From the NCBI RefSeq assembly GCF_002902965.1, contig NZ_CP026107.1, positions 1,550,001 through 1,614,000 of the forward strand: a stretch of DNA of 64,000 nucleotides, in the 5' to 3' direction. This stretch comes from Paraburkholderia hospita (GTDB lineage: Bacteria > Pseudomonadota > Gammaproteobacteria > Burkholderiales > Burkholderiaceae). Of this stretch, positions 36,321-44,389 are shown one piece after another. Each line of letters opens with the position of its first letter. The stretch's first letter is position 1. The position numbers and the translations under genes are program-made. Below the pieces are notes generated by a model that was not told where the DNA came from, made no database searches, and saw nothing but the letters and a program-made list of their open reading frames with translations.

Positions 36321-37576
36321 GACAGCCCGCCGCCCCCGCTTCCCCTCCGCGCCCGACGCTGCAGAGCGTGTTGCGCCGCGCGCACCTGCGCCTCGCGTTC
36401 GTCGCCATCGCGATGGCCGCCGTGTCGTTGATCCTCGTCGCTGTGATCGCGCTACGTGCCTATGCCGGCAACAATCTGAATCTGCTGGTCCGCTCGCTCG
36501 GCTATACGGTCGAGGCAGCGCTGGTATTCGGCGATCGCGTCGCGGCGGCCGAGGCGATCGGGCTGATCGCTAACAAGGAGGACGTAGCCGAGGTCATCGT
36601 CACAGATGGCAAGGGCTTGCCGTTCGCGGCGTGGCAGGCGCCCACCGGAAGTGCGATCGCAAGGCTCGAGCGGGACGTCGCTGACATTGCCTTGCCCGGG
36701 CCCGTGACCACACTGGTGCTGCACGACGGCATCGTCGTCGGTCAGGTCGAAGTACGCGGACAGGGTCACCAGTTCTTCGGCTTCCTGCTCGGTGGCATCG
36801 GCGGTATCCTGGCCTGCCTTGCCGTCAGCGTGCTTGGCGCCTATGTCAGCTCGCAGCGCCTGCTGCACAGTATCGTCGCGCCGCTGCGCGCGCTGGCCCG
36901 CGTCGCCCACGCGGTGCGGCGCGAGCGCGCGTTCGGGCAGCGGGTCGAGCCTGCGGCGATCGCCGAACTGAACGAGCTCGGCGACGACTTCAACGCCTTG
37001 CTCGACGAATTCGAAGGCTGGCAAAACAACCTGCGCGAAGCAAACATGGCGCTCGAACACCAGGCCAACCACGACGCCCTCACGGGTCTACCCAACCGCG
37101 CTCAGTTCGAGTCGCGCCTCGCGAGCTCCCTCAGCGCGGCCGCGGTCACGGGCCAGCGGGTCGCTGTGCTATATCTCGACTGTGACCGTTTCAAGGAGAT
37201 CAATGACTGCCTCGGCCATGAAGCCGGCGACGTGGTGCTGGTCGGCATCGGGGCGCGGCTGCGCACCCAGTTGCGCGAGATCGATCTGGTCGCGCGCCTC
37301 GGTGGCGACGAATTCGCCGTGATGCTGGCGCCAATGCGCGAAGCGGCAAGCGCCGGCCGTATCGCCGAGGGCCTGCTGGCCAGCATGGCGCCGATGATCG
37401 TTTTGCCCGATGGCCGCACGGTGGCCACCATGATGAGCATCGGCGTTGCGCTATATCCCGATCATGCGTGCGACGCCGTCGGCTTGCTGCGCGCCGCCGA
37501 TGCAGCGATGTACCGGGCCAAGCGCGCGCGACCTGGCTCGTGGCAGTTTGCCGAAGGCGTCGCCGGACCGGCCTGA
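36317..37576 (+). CDS. yfiN: YfiN-type membrane diguanylate cyclase
   Basis: A 419-residue inner-membrane protein. Transmembrane helix 1 spans residues 27-49 and helix 2 about 153-176, enclosing a periplasmic CHASE8-like sensor (LVRSLGYTVEAALVFGD is the family mark). A HAMP linker (SQRLLHSIVAPLRALARVAH) follows, then a GGDEF domain with the active-site motif GGDEF at 329-333. The inhibitory I-site RxxD (REID, 320-323) is present at the canonical five-residue distance, so product inhibition is expected. It makes cyclic-di-GMP from GTP. Coupled to YfiR and followed by YfiB, it forms the classic biofilm-promoting tripartite module. Confidence 0.93.
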   Translation: MRQPAAPASPPRPTLQSVLRRAHLRLAFVAIAMAAVSLILVAVIALRAYAGNNLNLLVRSLGYTVEAALVFGDRVAAAEAIGLIANKEDVAEVIVTDGKGLPFAAWQAPTGSAIARLERDVADIALPGPVTTLVLHDGIVVGQVEVRGQGHQFFGFLLGGIGGILACLAVSVLGAYVSSQRLLHSIVAPLRALARVAHAVRRERAFGQRVEPAAIAELNELGDDFNALLDEFEGWQNNLREANMALEHQANHDALTGLPNRAQFESRLASSLSAAAVTGQRVAVLYLDCDRFKEINDCLGHEAGDVVLVGIGARLRTQLREIDLVARLGGDEFAVMLAPMREAASAGRIAEGLLASMAPMIVLPDGRTVATMMSIGVALYPDHACDAVGLLRAADAAMYRAKRARPGSWQFAEGVAGPA

Positions 37577-37661
37577 AGCCAACGCCTGGCGTAGCAGCCG
37601 GGATAACGGATGGGTTCGAAAGAGCGCATGCAAGGCGGCGGACGCACTCAAGGGGAATGGG

Positions 37662-38186
37662 ATGATGAGACACTGGTTTCCTGCAAACATCTGGCGGATG
37701 TCCATTGGGAGCGCAATGCTTCTGTGCATGCTGCTCGAGGGCTGCCAGACGCAGACGCAGCCGCAGCCGCTTTACCGCGGACTGACTCAGACGCAAGTCA
37801 ACGCGCTCAAGTCGGAAGGATTCCACGAGACCGACGAGGGCTTCGAGCTCGGCTCGAGCGAACCGATCCTGTTCGACTTCGACCGCTACGACCTCAAGCC
37901 GGACGTCCGCCGGATCGTCGAGCGGATCGGCCGCACTCTCGTGTCGGTCGGCGTCGTCAGCGTCCGCGTCTACGGCTACACCGACGCAGTAGGCACGAAC
38001 GCCTACAACTTCCGGTTGTCCGAGCGCCGTGCCGAGACAGTGGCGGCCGAACTCGTCGACATCGGCCTTGCTCCCGGCCGTGTCTACGCCATCGGGAAAG
38101 GCAAGCGCGACCCGGTGGGTGACAACCGCACGGACGCGGGCCGGGCCCAGAACCGCCGCGCGGCGATCGTCGTCTCGCCGCCTTGA
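37662..38186 (+). CDS. yfiB: YfiB-type OmpA-like lipoprotein
   Basis: A 174-residue outer-membrane lipoprotein. The signal peptide ends in the lipobox LLEGC (Cys near residue 28). The OmpA-type peptidoglycan-binding domain spans about residues 60-170: ILFDFDRYDLKPD, VYGYTDAVGTNAYNFRLSERRA and GRAQNRRAAIVV are its marks. YfiB sequesters YfiR at the outer membrane and so releases YfiN. The start at 37662 follows AGGGGAA; the frame extends upstream into yfiN but without homology. There is an 85-bp gap after yfiN, so the operon is R-N-B in the Pseudomonas order R-N-B. Confidence 0.9.
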   Translation: MMRHWFPANIWRMSIGSAMLLCMLLEGCQTQTQPQPLYRGLTQTQVNALKSEGFHETDEGFELGSSEPILFDFDRYDLKPDVRRIVERIGRTLVSVGVVSVRVYGYTDAVGTNAYNFRLSERRAETVAAELVDIGLAPGRVYAIGKGKRDPVGDNRTDAGRAQNRRAAIVVSPP

Positions 38187-38598
38187 GCCGGCGCGGCTTT
38201 CTGTTCGATTATGTCAGTCGAGCATCGGCATGCAGACCGTTTCGACATCACGAACAAGAAGCTTGCAAAAAGGCGTCGGTGCCATACATGCACGGAAAGT
38301 ACGATCACCGCCTAGAAGCGCTTTTTGACAAAATAGCCCCGTCTAGAAGAACGGAGATTCGATCGAGTGCCCTGAGGTGACGGTTACGCGCAAGTTCTTT
38401 TGGCCGCGCTCGGGAAGTTCTCCTATCCTAGAAAGCGGTCCGCGCTTTTTTGATGGGTTTCCGTGTGCGCGGCCGCCAATGGGACGGAGGTTGGCTGCCG
38501 GCCCACAGTGCATCGAACATCCGTTCCAATGGTTCAGGTGAGCGTGACTTCGGGCGCATGAAAACCTTGGCATCGACGACGGGGAGCAGGAGTCAGAG
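38187..38598. other. Intergenic region
   Basis: A 412-bp stretch with no recognisable gene. It separates the yfi operon from the orphan gene at 38599, whose AGGAGTCAGAG ribosome binding site lies at its right end. Confidence 0.4.
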
Positions 38599-39261
38599 AT
38601 GGCGCGCCGCATACTTTTTGTCCCCTTTATCAAGGCACCAATCGTCGGTGGGAGACCCGGCCGTGCCTACGTCAACAAGAACCTGGGTTGGATCAACAGC
38701 TACAACGCTAAAGAAGTAAAAAAGAAAGCGGTTCTGGAGGGGGCAGTGGCCCACGACATTCACGAGTGCTGGTATGTCCCCCGCACGCCGAACTCCATGA
38801 TCGCATCGCTCGGTCCAGACGATCAGCTCTATATTCGCGGTCACAGCCTGATCGGCCTAGAAGGGATATTTGATGAGGCCACCAAAGACGAACAGGGCAA
38901 GCCGATCCATCAGTCGAAGATGGATCAGGAACTGTTGGTGAAACTCAACGAGGGCAACGACACTGGCACGAAGAAACTCGCATTTATGCTGAAGGCGTCC
39001 GACGTTGTCACCCGTCTGTTCGAAAGCGGCCTTCGACAAGATTTCTCCGGTACGATCAAGTGCTACAACTGTCACAGCGCCGAGGGCGAACAAAACTTCG
39101 CCAAAGCACTTGAGAAGGCGCTCACTGAGCGCGGCTATAAGAAATGCCGCATCTATGGCTACACGGGCGCGCTGTCGTCGATGTATGACGGCGAACACAA
39201 GACCAGCACTGACCCGAAGGGACGCGCGCGTGATGCAAGAGTCGAGATCAAACGAACCTGA
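38599..39261 (+). CDS. Hypothetical protein, possible Cys-His (caspase-like) hydrolase
   Basis: A 220-residue protein with no signal peptide. LYIRGHSLIGLEGIF (about residues 76-90) and GTIKCYNCHSAEGEQNF (about 152-168) have the spacing and flanking hydrophobic strands of a His-Cys dyad fold such as peptidase C80 or caspase-like proteins: a strand ending in GH, then a strand ending in xCxS. Another strand, ILFVPFIKAP, opens the fold. Families with this look are often toxin-processing or conflict proteins. The match is weak and by eye. The AGGAG site supports the start. It stands alone near an inverted-repeat element. Mildly lower GC than neighbours suggests transfer. Confidence 0.55.
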   Translation: MARRILFVPFIKAPIVGGRPGRAYVNKNLGWINSYNAKEVKKKAVLEGAVAHDIHECWYVPRTPNSMIASLGPDDQLYIRGHSLIGLEGIFDEATKDEQGKPIHQSKMDQELLVKLNEGNDTGTKKLAFMLKASDVVTRLFESGLRQDFSGTIKCYNCHSAEGEQNFAKALEKALTERGYKKCRIYGYTGALSSMYDGEHKTSTDPKGRARDARVEIKRT

Positions 39262-39460
39262 CCGGGTGCCAACCAGGTCGTTATGCATACATGACTTCCG
39301 CTGCCAATCGAGATCAACGGATGGCGCTTGGTCGGCCTTATGAAAAACGGTTTTTTCGCAGTAAGGCGCACGGGGCGAACAAGGTTGATATGCAAAGTAC
39401 TGCTTATGTTGCGAGGTCGTAGAATTGATCAGAAACGGACCAACGGGTTCCGCTCGCGCA

Positions 39461-39614
39461 CGTCCTTTTCGTGCATTTTCTGGCGGTTTGCACGAGAAAA
39501 TGCTCAGATTAACCAGTTGAAAATTCGTCAAGTTGCAAAAGCGTGTGAGGCCGCTCAGCCTTGCTACAGGCGGCTTCTTACGCCGTTACCGCCAGAAAAT
39601 GCACGAAAAGCACG
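39461..39614. repeat. Small element bounded by 27-bp inverted repeats
   Basis: The 27-bp arm at 39461-39487 is repeated in reverse complement at 39588-39614 with one mismatch. The core is CGTGCATTTTCTGGCGGT versus its complement. The 100 bp inside contains no gene. It could be a miniature transposable element (MITE-like) or a very large RNA hairpin between convergent genes. Confidence 0.7.
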
Positions 39615-39711
39615 ATACCCCCAAATGGGCATCTTAGTCGAATCGCGTTCGATAATATCGCTTACGATCGACTGAATGCGACGCAAGACGAGGTCCTTGC
39701 CGCGCCGCGGG

Positions 39712-40593
39712 CTATTCGAGTTCCTGCAACTGCTGATGCAAAACCTCTACCCGTTGCAAATGTGCGTTACCTCGTTCGCGCAAACGTTCCGCAACTAGCG
39801 AGCAAAGCAGATTAACCAGAGACGCGACTCCGGCCACGCTGTCGAACATCATCATGCCGTCGGTATGGCAGCGGATGACCCAGCGCGCAAGACGCGCCGG
39901 CTTGCCCGCGATAACATCCGACACGTAAAGCGTGCTAATGCCCGCATCAGCGAGCGCCGCCATCGCAAGTTCGATAGCGGGCACGCGCCGGCGTAATCCG
40001 ATCACGATAGCGAGATCCTTCGCTCCGAGATCGCCGATGTATTCCGCTAGCGTGTCGCCCGGCGCGGGCAACACGATCACGTCGCCGCGCACTTGCACGA
40101 GTTCCCGGCGAATCATCGTCGCAATGGTGTGACTGTGCCGATATCCGATAATGACCACTCGGCGCGCGCTCGCGATGCCGCTAACCGCTTCTGCCAGCAT
40201 CTGCCTGTCAAGAGAACGGAAAGTGTTTGCGAGATTGGTCACCTCGTGTTTTAGATGCGCTTCAATGACTTCATCGAGACCGCCTTCCGACTCCTTCCTT
40301 CCGCGCTCCTGCAAGTAGAGCGGCGAACCGCCCATCAGCGCGGCTTTTGCCGTTTCGCGTGCGTCGTCGTAGGAGGCATAGCCCAGCTTCTGGAAGAACC
40401 GCGTGGCCGTGGCTTTTGATACCTGCGCGTTCGCTGCAAGCTCCGTCGCGGTCTGCATGGCGAGTTGTCCCGGCGCGCTGAGGATAACGTCAGCGAGACG
40501 TTGATCGATCTCCGACAACTGGTCATAACACTCCGCGATACGGGTCTCGATCGAAGCCGGACGCTTGTTTTTCTTCGCCTGTGATGAAGCCAT
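39712..40593 (-). CDS. MurR/RpiR-family transcriptional regulator
   Basis: A 293-residue regulator from the ATG at 40593. The N-terminal RpiR HTH spans about residues 15-90 (QRLADVILSAPGQLAMQTAT, ELAANAQVSKATATRFFQKL, GYASYDDAR). The C-terminal SIS domain covers about 120-260 (ARRVVIIGYRHSHTIATMIR, DLAIVIGLRRRVPAIELAM) and usually binds a sugar phosphate; here the companion operon suggests another ligand. The longer frame up to 40653 has no homology. It is divergent from the ABC-DUF1989 operon, with three regularly spaced GAAW-N6-TTTC boxes in the gap, so it very probably controls that operon. Confidence 0.9.
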   Translation of the reverse strand: MASSQAKKNKRPASIETRIAECYDQLSEIDQRLADVILSAPGQLAMQTATELAANAQVSKATATRFFQKLGYASYDDARETAKAALMGGSPLYLQERGRKESEGGLDEVIEAHLKHEVTNLANTFRSLDRQMLAEAVSGIASARRVVIIGYRHSHTIATMIRRELVQVRGDVIVLPAPGDTLAEYIGDLGAKDLAIVIGLRRRVPAIELAMAALADAGISTLYVSDVIAGKPARLARWVIRCHTDGMMMFDSVAGVASLVNLLCSLVAERLRERGNAHLQRVEVLHQQLQELE

Positions 40594-40741
40594 GAATGTT
40601 CGATAGATGCAGGAATAAGGGGAAAGCTCACCGCGGTGCAGATCCAGCACCACGCCGGTGCACCAAGACCGCCTTGCACGTTTGCCGAGCAGTCACCGCG
40701 TTCGCTGGCCTCTCCATTCTGTCACAGCAGCGCCGCGTTTT

Positions 40742-40813
40742 GAAATGGATGTTTCTCATCTTTCCTTTAAGAATCACTTGTTTCCATCAACTCCACTCAG
40801 AAACTATCGTTTC
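40742..40813 (+). promoter_or_regulatory. Triple operator array GAAW-N6-TTTC, 29-bp period
   Basis: Three boxes, GAAATGGATGTTTC (40742-40755), GAATCACTTGTTTC (40771-40784) and GAAACTATCGTTTC (40800-40813), start exactly 29 bp apart. The first and third are inverted repeats with GAAA/TTTC arms, the second is close to it. A TTGACA (40814-40819) directly follows the third box; a TTATAT at 40841 is 21 bp away, too far for an ideal -10. The array fits binding of a dimeric or tetrameric RpiR protein on about the same face of the helix every 2.8 turns. Confidence 0.65.
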
Positions 40814-40891
40814 TTGACAAACATTGGTACGGATCCTGCCTTATATGCAGCGTCGAAAATCGAACAAACCCTCTCCACGGAGTCTGATCCG

Positions 40892-41740
40892 ATGTCACTG
40901 CCGCGCCTTTCCCGTCTCGCGCTCACCGCCCTCGTTCCAGCGGCCGCGCTGCTTCATGCCTCCACGTCGAAAGCCGATACACTCGACGATATCAAGAGCC
41001 GCGGCAAGATGATCGTCGCCATCGACCCGACATTTGCGCCGTACGAATACACCGACGCGAATAACAACATCGTCGGCTACGATCCGGCCATTCTCGACAC
41101 GGTGGCGAAGCGTCTCGGCGTGAAGATCGAATATCAACGCATGGCGTTCAGCGGCATCATTCCTGGCCTGCTATCGCATTCGTTCGATCTGGAAGGCTCC
41201 GCGCTGAACGTTACGGCGGAACGAGCGAAGCGTATCGCGTATGTGGTGCCCACCAGCAAGACTGCGAATGGCGCACTGGTTCGCTCGGATTTCTCGAAGA
41301 TCCCTTCGAATCCGACACCGGAATCGCTCGCGGGCCTGACCGTCGCGGTCAAGTCCGGCAGCGCGCCCGAGACGATCATCAAGCAGTTCAACGAAACACT
41401 GAAGACCAAGAACCTCGCGCCGATCAATATCCTGAGCGTGGACAGCGTGGACCAGACCGTCGCCGCAGTCATGACTCGCCGCGCCGATTTCCTGTTCGAC
41501 GACCTGACCGTTCTTGCGGGCGTCATCAAGCAGAACCCCGGCAAGTTGAAGCTAACCGGCGAACTCGGGCCTTCTCAATGGATTTCGCTGGCTACGCGCC
41601 CCGAAGACACACGTCTGAACAAGGCGATCAACGACGAAATTCTCGCGATGAAGAAAAGCGGCGAACTCGCGCGCCTTCAGAAGCAGTATCTCGGCGTAAC
41701 GTTCGATACGCCGTCGGCCGATTTCATTCCTGCACAGTGA
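40892..41740 (+). CDS. Amino-acid-type ABC transporter substrate-binding protein
   Basis: A 282-residue periplasmic binding protein of the SBP_bac_3 family. The signal peptide ends near residue 29 (LLHASTSKA). The mature part starts DTLDDIKSRGKMIVAIDPTF, with the family mark PTFAPYEYTDANNNIVGYDPAI, and later VAVKSGSAPETII and FDDLTVLAGV. Family members bind polar amino acids, opines or guanidino compounds. The start at 40892 gives the signal peptide; the frame runs back to 40658 without homology. It is the first gene of an operon with permeases, an ATPase and three DUF1989 genes, so the ligand should be the substrate of the DUF1989 enzymes. Confidence 0.92.
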   Translation: MSLPRLSRLALTALVPAAALLHASTSKADTLDDIKSRGKMIVAIDPTFAPYEYTDANNNIVGYDPAILDTVAKRLGVKIEYQRMAFSGIIPGLLSHSFDLEGSALNVTAERAKRIAYVVPTSKTANGALVRSDFSKIPSNPTPESLAGLTVAVKSGSAPETIIKQFNETLKTKNLAPINILSVDSVDQTVAAVMTRRADFLFDDLTVLAGVIKQNPGKLKLTGELGPSQWISLATRPEDTRLNKAINDEILAMKKSGELARLQKQYLGVTFDTPSADFIPAQ

Positions 41741-41751
41741 GACGCATCGGC

Positions 41752-42378
41752 ATGAGCAATCCCATATTCGAGCTGACCGTGAAGGCCGGTCACGGTCGCG
41801 CCTTCGAAGTAAAGGCGGGCCAATTCCTGACTATCACCGACGTCGAAGGCCAGCAGGCCGCGGACTTTGTCGCGGTGACATCATCCGACAAGAGCGAAAA
41901 GCTCTCGCCCACGCATACGCGCCGCCAGTTGCGTTCGCTGTTCTTCGATGTGGGCGACGCGCTGTATTCGTCGCTCGGCCGTCCGCTGTTGCGCGTGGTC
42001 GAAGATACGGTGGGTGTGCACGATGCCAACGTGCCTGCGTGCGACGACACCCGCTTCACCGTCGACTTCAACGTGACCGGGCATCGCAACTGTCTCGACA
42101 ACATGCATTCCGGGCTCGCGCTGCATGGCCTTTCTCCGTTCGATGTGCCCGAGCCGTTCAACCTGTTCCAGAACGGTCCCGTAACGCCCGATCGGCGCAT
42201 GCAGGTGACCGACCCGACCAGCAAGCCCGGCGATCACATCACGTTCGAAGCCCTCGAAGACCTGCTGTGCGCGGTGTCGTCCTGTCCGCAGGACATCATT
42301 CCCGGCAACGGCCTGCGCGTAACCGACATCGCGGTTTCAATCCACGCCGCTAATCCGTCCGCTCTCCCAACCGCATAA
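41752..42378 (+). CDS. DUF1989 protein 1 (urea-carboxylase-associated family)
   Basis: A 208-residue protein. FELTVKAGHGRAFEVKAGQF starts the fold and GHRNCLDNMHSGLALHGL (about residues 120-137) carries the conserved cysteine after His-Arg-Asn. VSSCPQDIIPGN matches the closing motif. DUF1989 proteins include the two subunits (CgdA, CgdB) of carboxyguanidine deiminase, where they work as a heteromer, and other urea-carboxylase-associated proteins. The GTG at 41737 could also be the start; neither has a strong ribosome binding site, but the gene overlaps or abuts its upstream neighbour so coupling is likely. Confidence 0.88.
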   Translation: MSNPIFELTVKAGHGRAFEVKAGQFLTITDVEGQQAADFVAVTSSDKSEKLSPTHTRRQLRSLFFDVGDALYSSLGRPLLRVVEDTVGVHDANVPACDDTRFTVDFNVTGHRNCLDNMHSGLALHGLSPFDVPEPFNLFQNGPVTPDRRMQVTDPTSKPGDHITFEALEDLLCAVSSCPQDIIPGNGLRVTDIAVSIHAANPSALPTA

Positions 42379-42392
42379 GCGCATCGACATTC

Positions 42393-43028
42393 ATGCTTCT
42401 ACTCAAAGCTCCCCCTGAACGTTCGCCACTGCCGCCGACCCGCGTCGTTGTGCCGGCGGGCGAAAGCCGCGCCATCAACGTGAACGCTGGTCAGATTCTG
42501 CGTATCGAAGCGAACGAAGCCGGCGCGACGGCGGCGATGTTCGCCTTCAGCCGCTCGAACCCGGATATCTACATGTCCGTGCATCACACGCGCGTGTTCA
42601 GCAACTCGTATGTCTTGCAGGCAGGCATGCGCATTGTCAGCAACCGGCGTCGCGCCCTGATGGTGCTCGGTAAAGACAGCATCGGCCGTCACGATCTGCT
42701 GTTGCCCGCGTCGACGACGGCGTTCCTCGAAGCAAATGGTTACGCGGGTCAGACCGGCTGCGTCGAATCGGTCGCGAAGATCGTCGCCGAAGAAGGACTG
42801 ACGCCGCCGAAGCTGCCCGATCCGATCAATCTCTTCATGCACGCCGATCTGCACCAGGACGGCAGTATCGAGCCGAAGGCGAACGCCACGCGTGCGGGCG
42901 ATTTCGTCGCGTGCCGGGTCGTCGCGGACATGACGTTCGTCGTGTCCGCGTGTTGCACCGGCATCGCAGGCAACGACACGCCGGGCATGCTGGAACTCGC
43001 CACCGCCGAAGAACTGATAGAGCTGTAA
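42393..43028 (+). CDS. DUF1989 protein 2, divergent subunit
   Basis: A 211-residue DUF1989 relative (TRVVVPAGESRAINVNAGQI and the DPINLFMHADLHQDGS segment, then VVSACCTGIAGND at the C-terminus). It lacks the His-Arg-Asn-Cys motif of its two paralogues: the corresponding part reads NGYAGQTGCVESVAK. It also has MSVHHTRVFSNSYVL where the others have ...THTRRQ or TRVWNQ. The pair of a canonical and a divergent member recalls the CgdA/CgdB heteromer, with one subunit more regulatory or structural. It sits 14 bp after the first DUF1989 gene and 16 bp before the permease gene. Confidence 0.85.
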   Translation: MLLLKAPPERSPLPPTRVVVPAGESRAINVNAGQILRIEANEAGATAAMFAFSRSNPDIYMSVHHTRVFSNSYVLQAGMRIVSNRRRALMVLGKDSIGRHDLLLPASTTAFLEANGYAGQTGCVESVAKIVAEEGLTPPKLPDPINLFMHADLHQDGSIEPKANATRAGDFVACRVVADMTFVVSACCTGIAGNDTPGMLELATAEELIEL

Positions 43029-43044
43029 GGGCGAGGACGACTGC

Positions 43045-43707
43045 ATGTGGCTCGACCCTCAGGTCATTCAAAGCGTGCCGTCGCTGCTGGACGGCTGGAT
43101 GCTGACCGTGGAGCTGACGCTGCTGGGCGCGGCAGGCAGTCTCGCGTGCGGGCATCTGGCGCTCGCGATGCAGTTGACGCGCATCGCGCCCTTGCGATGG
43201 CTCGCACGCCTGTACATCAGCTTTATGCGCGGCACGCCATCGCTCGTGCAGTTGTTCATGGTGTTCTTCGCGTTGCCGCTGATCGGCCTCGGCGGTCGGC
43301 CAATGCTGGCCGCCGCACTTACGCTCGGCCTGAACAGCGGAGCGTACACGGCGGAGATCCTGCGCGGCAACATGCGCGTCGTGACGCGCGGGCAGATCGA
43401 GGCAGCGACCGCGCTCGGCATGGCGCCGTGGCTTATCGCGCTGCGTATCGCACTGCCGCAGATGCTCAAGGCGAGCCTGCCCGCGCTCGTCAACGAGTTC
43501 ACGATCCTGCTGAAAACGACACCACTCGCCTCTGTCGTGGCCGTCACCGAACTGGTGTATGCCGGCCAGATGGTGATCGCGCGCATCTATACGTCTACTC
43601 AGATCATGCTGCTCGTGAGCGTTGGATATCTCGCCGTAGTGCTGCCAGTGATCTGGCTCGGCAGGCGATTGCGGCAACGTGCACCTTCGACGATGCGAGG
43701 CACATGA
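43045..43707 (+). CDS. Amino-acid-type ABC permease 1
   Basis: A 220-residue HisM/GlnP-type permease with about five hydrophobic helices. The EAA loop, where the ATPase docks, is GQIEAATALGMAPWLIALRI (about 113-132) followed by ALPQMLKA. RGTPSLVQLFMVFFALPL is the other family signature. Its last bases nearly touch the second permease gene (43709), so the two are cotranscribed and coupled. Confidence 0.92.
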   Translation: MWLDPQVIQSVPSLLDGWMLTVELTLLGAAGSLACGHLALAMQLTRIAPLRWLARLYISFMRGTPSLVQLFMVFFALPLIGLGGRPMLAAALTLGLNSGAYTAEILRGNMRVVTRGQIEAATALGMAPWLIALRIALPQMLKASLPALVNEFTILLKTTPLASVVAVTELVYAGQMVIARIYTSTQIMLLVSVGYLAVVLPVIWLGRRLRQRAPSTMRGT

Positions 43708-43708
43708 G

Positions 43709-44383
43709 ATGACTTTCGATCTTGCTGTACTCACCGCTTACGTGCCCGCCTTGCTGCACGGGTTCGTCGATACGATCTGGCTGTGCGTTCTGAGCGGCGC
43801 GCTGGCCTGCGCACTCGGCATCGCGCTCACGGTCGGTCAACGGCGCGGGTCGCGCCTGCTCGTCGTGCTGATCGATGGTTATGTGGCGCTCACGCTCGCG
43901 TTGCCACTGCTCGTGCTGCTATACGTGACGTTCTATGTGCTCCCCGACTTCGGTCTGCTGCTTCCCGCGTCGGTGGTCGGCGTACTCACGCTCGCGATCT
44001 ACTATGCCCCCTACGTCGCGCAGGTGATTCAGGCCGCTATCGACGCCGTGCCTGCGGGAACGATCGAAGCAGGCGTCGCGATCGGCATGTCGCCGCTTGC
44101 GATCGGGCGCCGCATCGTCGCGCCACAGGCCCTGCCCTTACTGCTACCCACGCTGACCGGGCTGATGATCGGCCTCTTCAAGGACTCGGCGCTCCTGTCC
44201 GTCATTTCGGTGCACGAGCTCATGTTCACCGCCAAGGGCGTCGTGTCCGATACCTACGCACCGCTTGAAGTCTATTTCGCCGTGGCGCTCGTCTACTGGG
44301 CGACAACAGCCACGCTCAATCATGCGACCCGGCAGTGGGAACGCCGGCTCGCGCTTGCACACGGCGTCGCGCTCGAACGGTAA
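43709..44383 (+). CDS. Amino-acid-type ABC permease 2
   Basis: A 224-residue inner-membrane permease. The EAA loop is GTIEAGVAIGMSPLAIGRRI then VAPQALPLLLPTL. ALPLLVLLYVTFYVLPDFGL replaces the RGTP motif, a common variation in the second subunit. Five or six membrane helices. It forms the heterodimer with permease 1. The start at 43709 gives MTFDLAVLTAY; the frame goes back to 43679 inside the previous gene. Confidence 0.92.
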   Translation: MTFDLAVLTAYVPALLHGFVDTIWLCVLSGALACALGIALTVGQRRGSRLLVVLIDGYVALTLALPLLVLLYVTFYVLPDFGLLLPASVVGVLTLAIYYAPYVAQVIQAAIDAVPAGTIEAGVAIGMSPLAIGRRIVAPQALPLLLPTLTGLMIGLFKDSALLSVISVHELMFTAKGVVSDTYAPLEVYFAVALVYWATTATLNHATRQWERRLALAHGVALER

Positions 44384-44389
44384 ATTCCG

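Noticed and set aside
40814..40846. TTGACA and TTATAT as a promoter for the ABC-DUF1989 operon
   Set aside because: Spacing of 21 bp is too long for an ordinary sigma-70 promoter; mentioned only as context.
40593..40892. Guanidine riboswitch in front of the DUF1989 operon
   Set aside because: Looked for the conserved ACGR-type and paired-loop motifs of guanidine riboswitches; none seen in the leader.
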